Numbered from the stretch's first letter, positions 26,181 through 36,010 are shown. The stretch: 64,000 bases of DNA from Phycisphaerales bacterium (GCA_022447205.1 JAKVBQ010000011.1:19234-83233), one strand, 5' to 3'. The notes: generated from the sequence alone by a model not told the origin. A program made the numbers and translations.

Positions 26181-27539
26181 ATGACCACTCAAAGACGTCG
26201 TGTCGTCATCACCGGGCTGGGGCCCATCTGCACCTTCGGCATCGGCATCAAGCCGATGTGGGAAGGCATGGTCGCCGGCGCGAGCGGCATCCGACCCATC
26301 GAGAGCTACGACGCATCGGCGTTCGACTGCCCGCTGGCGGCGCAGCTTGCCGCTGACGATTTCGATGTCCGCAAGCTGGTGCCGAAGACGTATCGGAAGG
26401 CGACCAAGGTCATGGCGAGGGACATCGCCCTTGCAGTCGGTGGTGCGGCGATGGCGGTCGAGGATGCCGGATTGGTCACGCGAGCGACCGACCCTGACGG
26501 CGAGCCCACGATCCCGCCTTCCCGGACCGGATGCCACATCGGTGCGGGCCTGATCGCCGCGGACGTGAACGAGCTCTCCCTGGCGGTCTCGACCAGCGTC
26601 GACGAGGACGGCGAATTCGACCTCTCGAAGTGGGGCGATTCCGGCATGGGCAACCTGACTCCGCTGTGGCTCCTCAAGTACCTGCCGAACATGCTCGCCT
26701 GCCACGTCACGATCATCCATGACTGCCAGGGTCCGTCGAACACCATCACCTGTGCGGAAGCCTCGAGCGGCCTCAGCATCGGTGAGTCGATGCGTGTGAT
26801 CTCTCGCGGTCATGCCGACGTCTGCCTGAGCGGTGGTGCCGAATGCAAGCTCGACCCGATGGGCGTGCTTCGTCAGCAGTTCGCAGGACGCCTTGCAACG
26901 GTTCGTGACGGGGACGACCCGACTCGCGTGGTTCGTCCCTTCATGGAGGATGCCGGCGGAAGCGTGCTGGGTGAAGGTGGGGGGATCCTGGTCCTCGAAG
27001 CACTCGAAAGCGCACGTTCAAGAGGTGTCGCCCCCATCGCCGAGATCGCCGGATTCGGCGCTTCGCAGGCGGCGTGTCCGGACACGGTGGGACTCGTCTA
27101 TGCCGATGACGACCGGTCGGTCCAGGCCGCGATCACGTGTGCACTCGCTTCCGCCGACTGTTCGCCGGAGGACATCGACGCGATCCTTCCTCTCGGCTCG
27201 GGCATACCTGTCAGGGATGCCATCGACCGACGGGCGATCCAGGATGTCTTCGGTGATCGTGCGTCCGAGCTGCCCCTCATCACCTGCGTGCCCAACATCG
27301 GGTTGTGCGGTGCCGGATCGGGTGCACTGGCCACGGCGCTCGCCGCCGAGTGCCTTCGCCGCCAGATGCTGCCGGCCCGGATCGGTGAAGAGGGCGCGGA
27401 GACACCCGGGCTCGACGCAGGTCCGATCGAGGCGAGATCCGCCGAGCTCCGCTCGATCCTCGTCTTCACCACCAGCATGGGCGGACAGAACACCGCTCTC
27501 GTGCTTCGCCGTTTCGATGAAGAGGAGGTGGATGGATGA
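26181..27539 (+). CDS. Beta-ketoacyl-ACP synthase-like protein lacking all catalytic residues (chain-length-factor-like)
   Basis: The 452-residue protein has the thiolase/KAS fold and many KAS-II motifs (RVVITGLGPICTFGIG, PMGVL, VRPFMEDAGG, GEGGGILVLEALE). A gapless alignment by eye with FabF across GPS...GGAE places glutamate E193 where the nucleophilic cysteine should be. The first histidine motif HGTxT is replaced by LGSGI (338-342), and the GHxxGAAG motif by IGLCGAGS. All three active-site residues are therefore gone, as in the KS-beta or chain-length factor subunit of type II polyketide systems, where Gln usually replaces Cys. It overlaps the next, complete ketosynthase gene by four bases (ATGA). 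A heterodimer is inferred. Confidence 0.85.
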   Translation: MTTQRRRVVITGLGPICTFGIGIKPMWEGMVAGASGIRPIESYDASAFDCPLAAQLAADDFDVRKLVPKTYRKATKVMARDIALAVGGAAMAVEDAGLVTRATDPDGEPTIPPSRTGCHIGAGLIAADVNELSLAVSTSVDEDGEFDLSKWGDSGMGNLTPLWLLKYLPNMLACHVTIIHDCQGPSNTITCAEASSGLSIGESMRVISRGHADVCLSGGAECKLDPMGVLRQQFAGRLATVRDGDDPTRVVRPFMEDAGGSVLGEGGGILVLEALESARSRGVAPIAEIAGFGASQAACPDTVGLVYADDDRSVQAAITCALASADCSPEDIDAILPLGSGIPVRDAIDRRAIQDVFGDRASELPLITCVPNIGLCGAGSGALATALAAECLRRQMLPARIGEEGAETPGLDAGPIEARSAELRSILVFTTSMGGQNTALVLRRFDEEEVDG

Positions 27540-28858
27540 GCGAATCCCCTCGCGTGGTGCTGACGGGAATCGGCTGGGTCACCCCACTGGGGTGCGACAT
27601 CGATTCGGTCTGGAAGAAGCTGGTCTCCGGAGCCTCCGGCATGGCTCCGATCACCCGGTTCGATGCCAGGACGTTTCCCACCTCCTTCGCCGCTGAGGTC
27701 AAGGACTACGACGTCGCCGAGTACCTGCGTGATCCGAGCCTTCACCAACATGCCGGATTGAACTCGCAGTTCGCGCTCGGTGCGGCGTCCCAGGCCTGGA
27801 GACGGGCCGGCCTCGACCGCTTCGAACAGCTCGATCGTTCACGTGTCGGTCTCTACCTCGGCGCCGGTGAAGGCGTCCTCGACACCGAGAACTACATGCG
27901 TGCGAATCTCCGTGGCTGGGATCCCGAGGCGCGTTGCATCGACGGCGTTCGATGGGCTGAAAACGCACTCGAGTGCATGCACGCCCAGAAGGAGATCGAG
28001 CAGGAGCCGAACATGCCCCTCGCTCACCTCGCGCGGGAGTTCGAGGTCAACGGACCTGCCTACAACTGCCTGACCGCGTGTGCGGCGAGCACCCAGGCGA
28101 TCGGCGAGGCCTTCGACATCATTCGTCGGGGCGAGGCGGACGTGATGATCTCGGGTGGCGCCCACACCATGATCCATCCCCTCGGCGTGACCGGATTCAA
28201 TCGACTGACTGCGCTCAGCACGCACAAGGGTGATCCTGCGGAGGCTTCGAGACCCTTTGATCGCACTCGAGACGGTTTCGTCATGGGTGAGGGTTCGGGG
28301 ATCGTCGTCATCGAGTCACTCGAACATGCGGCAGCGCGCGGGGCGACCCCGCTCGCCGAGATCATCGGGTACGGGTCGAGTTGCGATGCCTTTCGCATCA
28401 CCGACATCCAGCCTGACGGACGTGGTGCGGCCGCGGCGATGGAGATGGCGCTCGACCAGGCTGGCATCGATCCCGGGAGGCTCGCGGAGAACGGTCGTCC
28501 TCCGATCGACTACATCTCCGCGCACGGCACGGGGACCCAGGAGAACGACTCGATCGAGACGCGTGCCGTGAGGCGTGTCTTCGGCGACCTGGCACCAAGC
28601 ATTCCGATGAGCTCGATCAAGAGCATGATGGGACACCTGATCGCCGCGGCTGGCGCCGTCGAGTTGATCACCTGTGTGATGGCCATCCAGCAGGGTGAAC
28701 TCCCACCCACGCGAAACCTGCACCATCCCGACCCCGAACTCGATCTCGACTACGTTCCGAACGAGTCGCGCAAGGCCCCGGTGGACACCTGCCTCTCGAA
28801 CAACTTCGGATTCGGCGGGCAGAACGACACCCTGATCGTCACGAGGTTCAAGGGGTGA
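27536..28858 (+). CDS. Beta-ketoacyl-ACP synthase II (FabF-like), catalytically complete
   Basis: A 440-residue condensing enzyme has an intact Cys-His-His triad: C182 in NCLTACAAST, H330 in ISAHGTGT and H367 in SSIKSMMGHLIAAAGAVEL, with K362. The C-terminal LSNNFGFGGQNDTLIV is standard for KAS I/II. It elongates acyl-ACP with malonyl-ACP. It overlaps a degenerate paralogue upstream and a membrane-anchored gene downstream, each by four bases. No acyl carrier protein, reductase or transferase is adjacent, so whether this is housekeeping FabF or the KS-alpha of a specialised pathway cannot be settled here. Confidence 0.9.
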   Translation: MSESPRVVLTGIGWVTPLGCDIDSVWKKLVSGASGMAPITRFDARTFPTSFAAEVKDYDVAEYLRDPSLHQHAGLNSQFALGAASQAWRRAGLDRFEQLDRSRVGLYLGAGEGVLDTENYMRANLRGWDPEARCIDGVRWAENALECMHAQKEIEQEPNMPLAHLAREFEVNGPAYNCLTACAASTQAIGEAFDIIRRGEADVMISGGAHTMIHPLGVTGFNRLTALSTHKGDPAEASRPFDRTRDGFVMGEGSGIVVIESLEHAAARGATPLAEIIGYGSSCDAFRITDIQPDGRGAAAAMEMALDQAGIDPGRLAENGRPPIDYISAHGTGTQENDSIETRAVRRVFGDLAPSIPMSSIKSMMGHLIAAAGAVELITCVMAIQQGELPPTRNLHHPDPELDLDYVPNESRKAPVDTCLSNNFGFGGQNDTLIVTRFKG

Positions 28859-29553
28859 GCGAGGATCAGGCAGGGAACGATCGTCGCGGGTGTCGATCGA
28901 CGTTCCTCATCGGTGCGATCCTGGCCTGCCTGCTTCTGGTCACGGGATTCGTCCTCACGTTGTTCCAACCCGACGGGCATCTGCCTCCCTCCGCATCCGA
29001 TCCGGTCGTCGTCGATCGTTCCAACATCTTCGAGCAGGAGTTCGCCTCGGCATGCTCACGCGTTCGTGAGGACGAGTCACCCTGGGCGATCCGGTTGCGT
29101 GAGGAGGACCTGAACGCCTGGCTCTGGGTCCGCCTGCCCGCGTGGGTCGCGCACCTCGGGGGGACCGATGCCTACGGCACGACTCCGATGTTCCAGGCTC
29201 GTGTCGAGCCTGGTCGCGTGGTCATCACCACCGATACCGTCGCGATCGCCTTTCGATCGGAACTCGTGGATGGGGATCTCCGGATCATGCCCGCCACTGG
29301 CAGTTCGATGGGACGACTCCCCGTTCCCTCGCGAATGGTCGAACTGCTCATGGGATCGATCGAGCTGCCGACGATCGGCGACGTGCTGCTCCCCGGGGGT
29401 GACGGCGCGACCTACGGACTCGAGGATGGTGAGCTGGTCGTGCCCGCTCGTCATCGGCTCGGTGACGATCGAGTGGTCGAGCTCCTTGAAGTCCAGATTG
29501 ATGAGGGCGAAGTCGTTCTCGTGATGCGGACCCTGCCACCCCCGTCGGGGTGA
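28855..29553 (+). CDS. Membrane-anchored hypothetical protein coupled to the ketosynthase pair
   Basis: A 232-residue protein starts at GTG 28855, overlapping the ketosynthase stop (GTGA). One transmembrane helix (about 17-39, TFLIGAILACLLLVTGFVLTLF) is followed by an extracytoplasmic domain. The motif LREEDLNAWLW, followed by strands (VEPGRVVITTDTVAIAF, LVDGDLRIMPA), resembles YpmS/DUF2140-like or lipid-binding SMP-like exported domains, but I am not certain. Its coupling to two ketosynthases hints at a lipid or polyketide substrate. Function unknown. Confidence 0.7.
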   Translation: MSEDQAGNDRRGCRSTFLIGAILACLLLVTGFVLTLFQPDGHLPPSASDPVVVDRSNIFEQEFASACSRVREDESPWAIRLREEDLNAWLWVRLPAWVAHLGGTDAYGTTPMFQARVEPGRVVITTDTVAIAFRSELVDGDLRIMPATGSSMGRLPVPSRMVELLMGSIELPTIGDVLLPGGDGATYGLEDGELVVPARHRLGDDRVVELLEVQIDEGEVVLVMRTLPPPSG

Positions 29554-29643
29554 ACAAGCCGCTTCGGTCACCGGTCGTTGAAATCGAAAACCACCGTTTC
29601 GGTTCAAACTTCTTGACCGGATCCGACCCCGTCAGCCATGCAC

Positions 29644-29742
29644 AAAAAAAAGATCGGGCCAGCCCCCACTGCCGGCCCGATCGAGGTTCGGTCTCCACCG
29701 GTTGTTATCAACCAGGAGCCCGACACGAGTGCTGTCCCCGTC
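29644..29742 (-). ncRNA. Candidate small structured RNA (about 99 nt) on the minus strand
   Basis: Four signs agree on the minus strand. (1) There is a promoter TTGCGA-16-TAGAGT. (2) Hairpin GACA/TGTC is followed by a longer arm, CTGGTTG-ATAA-CAACCGG inside CTCC/GGAG. (3) A perfect 9-base terminator stem (29652-29660 with 29674-29682) is followed by eight T. (4) No plausible reading frame fits. Both flanking genes run on the plus strand, so the terminator cannot belong to them. It does not show the SRP GGAAG loop or a 6S-like central bubble, so I cannot name a family. Confidence 0.65.
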
Positions 29743-29748
29743 AACTGA

Positions 29749-29776
29749 ACTCTACCAGAGGGGTACCCCCTCGCAA
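29749..29776 (-). promoter_or_regulatory. Promoter of the candidate small RNA
   Basis: On the minus strand TTGCGA (29771-29776) and TAGAGT (29749-29754) are separated by 16 bases, the same spacing as the initiator tRNA promoter. The start is expected near 29742. Confidence 0.6.
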
Positions 29777-29865
29777 GTACTTCTTCCTTTTTCTAGGACG
29801 AGAACACCGGATTGAAGTCAGGAAACGGGCTTGGCGCAGTCTTCACGTGTGTACCCTGAGCGGCA

Positions 29866-32721
29866 ATGACGTCGAGTTCGAGGTCTCAATTGCAAACGTT
29901 CGTTGTTGTTTCGATGGTAGGCTGGGAAGACTCACCTGCGTGCACAGGTGCCCGTCGCCTCATGGAACTCGCACGGGATGGCAACCTTGCCCGGACTGCA
30001 GTCCTCGTGCCGGGACGACGCGCTGGTCGGCTGCTGCATCGCGAGCTCCTTCGTGATGGTCCCACCTTCCTCGAGCCTCCGACCATCCTCACCCCGACCG
30101 GTCTCGTCGAATCCTTCATGGCACCGGTCGACGACCTGCTGCCCGCTACCGACATCTTCGCGGAGCTGGTCTGGCGAGAGGCACTGGCCACGCTCGATGC
30201 CGAATCGGAACAGTTGTTTCCCGGCATGCCTCGGCCGCGAGATGTGCGTGAGTCACTCTCACGTGCGAAGGCGCTCCGCAAGGTCTGCGATGACCTCGAC
30301 TCGATCGGCCTGACGCCCGCCGAAGTCGGGTCACGACCGGAGGTCCTCGATGGACGCGATCGGTGGAACGCGCTCGACACGGTTCGTGACGATGTCCATC
30401 GTCGCCTTGCCGAAGTCGGACGAATCGAATCCACCCTCATGCGTTCCCGGATGTTGTCCGCCGGAGTCATCAAGGAAGGTGCGCCGGATCGCCTGCTCGT
30501 CCTGGCGGTCAGTGATCCCGGGCCCCTGGCCTGCGCGACCATCGATGTGCTCGGTGATCGATGCGAACTCCTGATCGATGCCCCCGAGTCGGAGGCGCAC
30601 GCCTTCGATCGTTGGGGGAGGCCTCTTCCCGAAGCGTGGAACGAACGTCCATCCGTGGTGAACCCCGAGGAGATCGAACTCGTTGATCGTCCCATCGAGG
30701 CCGCGGAGCAGGTGCTCGAGGATCTTGCGGACCTGCACCGGACGGGAGGGCCGTTGGTTCCGGGTCGAGTGGTGGTCGGGGTGTGTGATGAATCGATCAA
30801 CCCCGTCCTCGAGCGCGCCGGTCGTCGAGCCGGCGTGCCGTTGCGGGTCCCGGTCGGTCGCAGTTCGGTGCGAGGTGAGCTCGGTTCGCTCCTTGCGGCC
30901 CTTCGGGAGCACCTCATGAACCCGGGCATCGAGAGTTTCGCGATGCTCCTTCGCGAGCCCGTGATCGAATCCTTGCTGACTGCGGAGATTGCAGGTGACG
31001 ATCATGCGGAATCGGAAGACATGGACGATCTCGTCGGCCTGCTCGATCGCTGGCGTTCGGATCGGATCGGTGGGGGGCTCGATGATCTGCGTGCCGGACG
31101 CTCCGGGCCCAGCAGGAAGATCCCCGTCGGCATCCTGCGCAAGGCCCTGGTCGCGCTTGAGTCCTTGCTCGAGCCGCTGGTCACTGCCGGAAGTCACGAA
31201 TCAGCCGCCGACTCGCTTCGCGAACTCGTCCGCCTCTGTTTCGCCTCCCGAACCGAGGGTGACGACCTGCGCGAGGACCTCCTCGTCATGTCCGCGGTGC
31301 TCGATGAACTGCTCGACCTGCCACCGGCTCATGACCCTGATTCGATTCCATCGGTCCTTCTCGAGCTGCTGCTCGGGCGAATGGCTCGGCACCACCTCAC
31401 GCCGGAAGCGGATGTCGGGGCGATCGAGCTGCTCGGCTGGCTCGAACTTCGCCATGAGCCGTCCACCGACCTGGTCCTCGTCGGACTCAACGAGTCCGGA
31501 GAACTTTCCGGTAGGCACTCGGATGGCTGGCTCCCGGATTCACTTCGTGCCGAACTGGGACTTGCCTGCCAGGCGAGTCGCATGGCGCGTGACGTGCATG
31601 CGATGCACGTTCTCCGTGCTCGCAACCGAAGCCTTCGGGCGCTTGTCCTGAAGCATGACGCGGGCGGGGATCCGCTGTCGCCGAGTCACCTCGTTCTTGC
31701 GGAGCGGGGGACCGAACTGGCTCGCAGGGTCGTCGACATCTTCGAGGGAACACCTCGCATCACGAAGCCGGGCATGCTTGCCGGGACACCCGCACCTGCC
31801 GAAAGGAAGGGGTTTCCGCCGCCGCAACCCGAGGGTGCTCGAGAGATCACCTCGCTCAGCGTCACTGACTTCGCCTCATGGCTTCGCTCGCCGCACGAGC
31901 ACTGGTTGCAGCGGATGGAAGGACTGGATGACCAGGATCCGTCCGCTCTCGAACTCGATGCCCGCCGGTTCGGCATACTCGCACATGATGTCGTCGAGAT
32001 CCTCGAGGAGTCGTCGATCCGCACCTCGAGCGAACCACTCAAGATCGAACGAGCCCTGCTGGCCCGGCTCGATGAACTCGTCAGGGAACGTCATGGTCGC
32101 AGGCCGCCACCCGCCGTGATCTTCCAGCGACGAACCCTCGAGGCTCGGTTGAAGGCCTTCGCCCATGTCCAGGCGGAACTGGTCGAGGCCGGGTGGGAGA
32201 TCGAGACCGTCGAGGGTTCTCTCAAGGAGCCGCTCGACATTCCGGGTCAGGAGCCGGTCACGATCCACGGCCGCATCGATCGCATCGATCGGCATCCCGA
32301 TGGTCGGATCCGCGTGCTCGACTACAAGACTTCCGACAAGCCCGTCGAACTCTCGAAGAAGCGGAAGAAGGACGGAACTTGGACCGACCTTCAGCTCCCG
32401 CTCTACGATCATCTCCTGCGTCTCAAGCGGAACATGCCAGACGCCAGGATCGAACTCGGGTACATCTCGCTGCCCACCGATCCTGCAGGTGTCGGTGTCG
32501 AGGTCGGCCTCAAGTGGACGCCGGAGATGCTTGCCGAGGGTGTGGATCAGGCACGAGCCATCGTCAAGGCGATGCGAAGCGGGGATTTCTCGTCGCAGAC
32601 ACCCGCCCGATCCACCGCCCCCTGGCGAGGCAGGCCCAGGCCCATCGACCGCATCCTGCGCACCGGCGCACTCGATGTCTCGGCATCCGGTGACGATTCC
32701 GAGGAAGGGGGGGAGTCATGA
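29866..32721 (+). CDS. addB: AddB-type nuclease/helicase-like subunit of double-strand-break repair
   Basis: A 951-residue partner of the helicase encoded next. The N-terminal part has a degenerate UvrD-like fold (FVVVSMVGWEDSPA, VLVPGRRAGR) without a Walker A motif. The C-terminal part (about 650-930) has a PD-(D/E)xK RecB-type nuclease core, HGRIDRID...RVLDYKTS with LQLPLYD. The four iron-sulfur cysteines of Bacillus AddB are not evident. AddAB processes DNA ends to 3' tails for RecA loading. The first residues resemble the start of other AddB proteins, supporting ATG 29866 despite a weak ribosome site. The stop overlaps addA by four bases. Confidence 0.87.
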   Translation: MTSSSRSQLQTFVVVSMVGWEDSPACTGARRLMELARDGNLARTAVLVPGRRAGRLLHRELLRDGPTFLEPPTILTPTGLVESFMAPVDDLLPATDIFAELVWREALATLDAESEQLFPGMPRPRDVRESLSRAKALRKVCDDLDSIGLTPAEVGSRPEVLDGRDRWNALDTVRDDVHRRLAEVGRIESTLMRSRMLSAGVIKEGAPDRLLVLAVSDPGPLACATIDVLGDRCELLIDAPESEAHAFDRWGRPLPEAWNERPSVVNPEEIELVDRPIEAAEQVLEDLADLHRTGGPLVPGRVVVGVCDESINPVLERAGRRAGVPLRVPVGRSSVRGELGSLLAALREHLMNPGIESFAMLLREPVIESLLTAEIAGDDHAESEDMDDLVGLLDRWRSDRIGGGLDDLRAGRSGPSRKIPVGILRKALVALESLLEPLVTAGSHESAADSLRELVRLCFASRTEGDDLREDLLVMSAVLDELLDLPPAHDPDSIPSVLLELLLGRMARHHLTPEADVGAIELLGWLELRHEPSTDLVLVGLNESGELSGRHSDGWLPDSLRAELGLACQASRMARDVHAMHVLRARNRSLRALVLKHDAGGDPLSPSHLVLAERGTELARRVVDIFEGTPRITKPGMLAGTPAPAERKGFPPPQPEGAREITSLSVTDFASWLRSPHEHWLQRMEGLDDQDPSALELDARRFGILAHDVVEILEESSIRTSSEPLKIERALLARLDELVRERHGRRPPPAVIFQRRTLEARLKAFAHVQAELVEAGWEIETVEGSLKEPLDIPGQEPVTIHGRIDRIDRHPDGRIRVLDYKTSDKPVELSKKRKKDGTWTDLQLPLYDHLLRLKRNMPDARIELGYISLPTDPAGVGVEVGLKWTPEMLAEGVDQARAIVKAMRSGDFSSQTPARSTAPWRGRPRPIDRILRTGALDVSASGDDSEEGGES

Positions 32722-35700
32722 CGAACCCCGATCCCCGGCACATCCGGATCCTCGCTTCCGCTGGTACCGGCAAGACCTACCAACTCGCCTCCCGTTTCCT
32801 GAAGCTGGTGCTGGACGGCGCCGACCCGACGACCATCCTCGCCACCACCTTCACGCGCGCGGCAGCGGCGGAGATCCGTGATCGGGTCCTGACCACGGTG
32901 GCGCATGGCGTGCTCGATGAGGAGAAGCGTTCGGTGCTTGCGGGTCGTACCGGGCGTTCCGCCCTCGAGCAGGAGGAGGTCGACCGGGTGCTCGAAACCC
33001 TGGTCCGCGATCTCGACCGCCTGCAGATCCAGACCATCGACAGCACCTTCGCGAGCATCGCCGGTGCCGCCGCCCCTGAACTCGGCCTGCCCGCGGACCT
33101 TGGCATCCTCGAATCCGATGACCAGGTCGGGCTCGACCGACTTGCCATGGCGGCGGCTCTCGAGGAGACGGTGCAGTCGGGTGATCCGGATGCCTTCCTC
33201 GAGGCGCTGCAGTCGCTGGGGAAAGGTGGTGCTTCCGGCCGGTCCGTGGTCGAACTCATGGATCGGACGATCAACGAGAACCTGCTCACCTACCACGACG
33301 CGGAAGGTGAGCCCGGACCCTGGCTCTGGGCGGATCGAACGATCCCGCCTCCGCTCGACCCCGATGCGTGCGTTGAACGTCTTCGTTCCGGTGCGGCATC
33401 GAGGGAGGCTTCGGTCGGCAAGAACGATGCCATCTGCAAGAACCTCCGGTTGCTTGCAGACCGGTTCGTAGCGGCGGTCACCAGCCGAGGCGGCCCGGGC
33501 CTCCTTCCGGAGGACTGGACGCTGCTCTTCAAGACCGGCGTCGTCAAGAAGATCCTGGACGGTGAATCCACCTATTCGGGCTGTGAGATCGATGAAGAGA
33601 CGCATGAGATCGTCCGGCCCTTGATCCAGCAGATGCATGACGTCGCGCTTGCCGACTATGCCCGGCGAACCGCATCGACCTTCTACCTCATCGACGGGCA
33701 TGCACGCTCCCGTGAGGCCTTGCGCAGCGCACTCGGTGTGGCGACCTTCGACGATGTCGTGCGCCTGCTCCGGAAGGACAAGGGTTCGCTCACGCGTGAG
33801 GATCTCTGGTTCCGGCTCGATGCCCGGGTGCGCCACCTCATGCTCGATGAGTTCCAGGACACGTCGCTGGCCCAGTGGAAGGTTCTCCAACCACTGGCCG
33901 AGGAGATCGTCTCGGATGCCGGTGGTGAGCGGACCTTCTTCTGTGTCGGGGATGTCAAGCAGTCGATCTACGGATGGCGGGGCGGACTTCCCGGGATTCT
34001 CGAGCATCTCGACAGGATGATCCTGTCGAGCGGTCTTCCCGCAGGCCTTGCCGGTCAGACCCTGTCGAAGAGCTGGCGTTCCGCACCCCAGGTGCTCGAC
34101 GCCGTCAACATGACGTTCGGTTCCCTCGAGAGCAATCCGGCGATCGATGGCAACACGGTCGAGGCGGCCCGGTCGATCTCATCACAGTGGGAGGATCATC
34201 TCCCCGCGCGCGACGGGCTCCAGGGTCTTGTCGAACTCAGGTCCCTCTCCCCGGCTTCCGCCAGGTCCGCTGATGTGAAGAGGGCCGCTGCCGAAGAGGC
34301 TGCAGCACTCGTCCAATCGATCCTCGTCGATCATTCGAATCTCTCGATCGGTGTCCTCGCGCCTCGAAACGACGTCGTCGGCTCCATCGTCACCCGTCTT
34401 CGCGACCTTGGGGTCGAGGCGACCGGTGAAGGTGGTGGCTCCTTCCTTGATTGCGGGGCGACCGTGGTCATGATGGATGCACTGCATCTTGCCGCCTTCC
34501 CCGGTGCACGTGCCGCCGCCTTCAACGTCCTGCATTCCCCGCTCGGTCCCGTCATCGGGCTCGATGCGATGGATCAGGCGGCATCCGTCGCTCGTCGGCT
34601 TCGGATGACCTTCCGTGAAGACGGTCTTGCCCGGACCGTCGAACACTGGGTGGATGCACTTGAAGGCAGCCTGGATCGCCGTGAAACAGGTCGTGTCCAG
34701 CGCATGGTGATCGAGCTGGAACTGATCGAACAGTCCGGAGAATCGCGACCCGACATGGTCGCCCGCCTGCTCGAACGAACCCGCCTCGATGAGCCCGGAG
34801 GTGAAACCGTCAAGGTCATGACGATTCACAAGTCGAAGGGGCTCGAGTTCGATGTTGTCGTGCTCACCGGTCTCGACGGCAACCTCTTCACGCGTGCCGC
34901 CCTGGCACATGAGCGCGTCTTGCCACCCGGGGACATCACCAGGGTCTTCCGCTGGGCGAACGAGACCGTTCGACCACCTTCCGTCGAAGCGCTTCATCAA
35001 TCGACCCGGGTCGAGTGCGTTCGTGAGCGGCTCTGTCAGCTCTATGTGGCGATGACCCGAGCTCGTCGCGGACTGTTCATGCTCGTCGGACCCGCTCCAA
35101 AGGATGGCAAGGGTGAGCACAAGTCGATGGCGGGCATTCTTCGAGGTGCGCTGACCGGACATGGTGTCGAGGTCACCGAGGAGTCCGACGTCCTCGCCCG
35201 TTTCGGAACGCCCGAGGGATTCCGGAGTGCCGAAGCGGGAGTGGGCGACGATGCCGGGTCCGATCAGGCTCCTCCTTCATGCACCATCGAGATCGATGCC
35301 GAAGCCAGCCAGGTCCTTCTCCAGGGTGCTGCACCTTCATCGAAGGGTGAACAGCCACCTCCCATCGAGGCGCTGGGAGCGTCTGGTCGGGAGGCTGCCG
35401 CCATCGGAACCGCCTGGCACCACCTGATGGAGCAGGTGGACTGGATCGAGGACTGGGAGGGTGATGCCGCCCCGTCGCGTGATGCACTTGCTCATGGGCT
35501 GCACCGTCTGATGCCGACGCATCCGGTCAGCTGGCATCAGGCGGTCGTCGATCAGTTCCTCCACTCCCTCACGATGCCGGCCGTTCGCCAGGCGCTCTCG
35601 CGGGAACTTCTCAAGGCTCCAGCGGTGGTCCACCGCGAGTGGGAATGGCTGGGGCGAACCGATTCCGGGGCATCCAGGGTCGGCATCATCGACCGCGTGG

Positions 35701-35948
35701 TCATCGAGGAGGGGGACGCCTCGGATCGCCGGGCGATGGTCATCGACTGGAAGACGGATCAGGTGTCCCCCGGCCAGCATGCCGGGCATGCCGAGCGCTA
35801 TCGGGATCAATTGAACGCCTATCGGGCAGCCGTGGGGGGGCTCGCGGGCCTTGATGCCAGCTCGATTCGATGTGCCGTGGTCTTCGTCCGGGATGGGATT
35901 TGCGTGGAACTGGACCCTGAAGGGGATGCTTCCGATTCCGATCGGTGA
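32718..35948 (+). CDS. addA: AddA-type UvrD/RecB helicase-nuclease
   Basis: This 1076-residue SF1 helicase works with AddB. Helicase motifs appear in order: Walker A ASAGTGKT (13-20), TFTRAAAAEI (Ia), LMLDEFQDT (II), GDVKQSIYGWRGG (III), SKSWRSAPQV (IV), VMTIHKSKGLEFDVVVLTGLDG (V) and LYVAMTRARRGLFML (VI). The C-terminal RecB-like nuclease domain shows GTAWHHLMEQ, GIIDRVV and VIDWKTDQ. It overlaps addB by four bases (ATGA) and is followed 62 bases later by a nuoG-like gene, with no terminator visible between. Confidence 0.93.
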   Translation: MTNPDPRHIRILASAGTGKTYQLASRFLKLVLDGADPTTILATTFTRAAAAEIRDRVLTTVAHGVLDEEKRSVLAGRTGRSALEQEEVDRVLETLVRDLDRLQIQTIDSTFASIAGAAAPELGLPADLGILESDDQVGLDRLAMAAALEETVQSGDPDAFLEALQSLGKGGASGRSVVELMDRTINENLLTYHDAEGEPGPWLWADRTIPPPLDPDACVERLRSGAASREASVGKNDAICKNLRLLADRFVAAVTSRGGPGLLPEDWTLLFKTGVVKKILDGESTYSGCEIDEETHEIVRPLIQQMHDVALADYARRTASTFYLIDGHARSREALRSALGVATFDDVVRLLRKDKGSLTREDLWFRLDARVRHLMLDEFQDTSLAQWKVLQPLAEEIVSDAGGERTFFCVGDVKQSIYGWRGGLPGILEHLDRMILSSGLPAGLAGQTLSKSWRSAPQVLDAVNMTFGSLESNPAIDGNTVEAARSISSQWEDHLPARDGLQGLVELRSLSPASARSADVKRAAAEEAAALVQSILVDHSNLSIGVLAPRNDVVGSIVTRLRDLGVEATGEGGGSFLDCGATVVMMDALHLAAFPGARAAAFNVLHSPLGPVIGLDAMDQAASVARRLRMTFREDGLARTVEHWVDALEGSLDRRETGRVQRMVIELELIEQSGESRPDMVARLLERTRLDEPGGETVKVMTIHKSKGLEFDVVVLTGLDGNLFTRAALAHERVLPPGDITRVFRWANETVRPPSVEALHQSTRVECVRERLCQLYVAMTRARRGLFMLVGPAPKDGKGEHKSMAGILRGALTGHGVEVTEESDVLARFGTPEGFRSAEAGVGDDAGSDQAPPSCTIEIDAEASQVLLQGAAPSSKGEQPPPIEALGASGREAAAIGTAWHHLMEQVDWIEDWEGDAAPSRDALAHGLHRLMPTHPVSWHQAVVDQFLHSLTMPAVRQALSRELLKAPAVVHREWEWLGRTDSGASRVGIIDRVVIEEGDASDRRAMVIDWKTDQVSPGQHAGHAERYRDQLNAYRAAVGGLAGLDASSIRCAVVFVRDGICVELDPEGDASDSDR

Positions 35949-36010
35949 GGCAGCCTGCTACCATCTCTCACTTCCGAGTCCCCCATGCACAGGTCCTGAC
36001 AGAGGTAGCG

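Noticed and set aside
26181..27539. Annotation as an active FabF
   Set aside because: The cysteine position is glutamate and both histidine motifs are lost, so condensation activity is not supported.
29644..29742. SRP RNA or 6S RNA as identity of the small RNA
   Set aside because: The conserved SRP loop sequence (GGAAG...AGCAG type) is absent, and the RNA is too short and lacks the long 6S hairpin with a central bubble.
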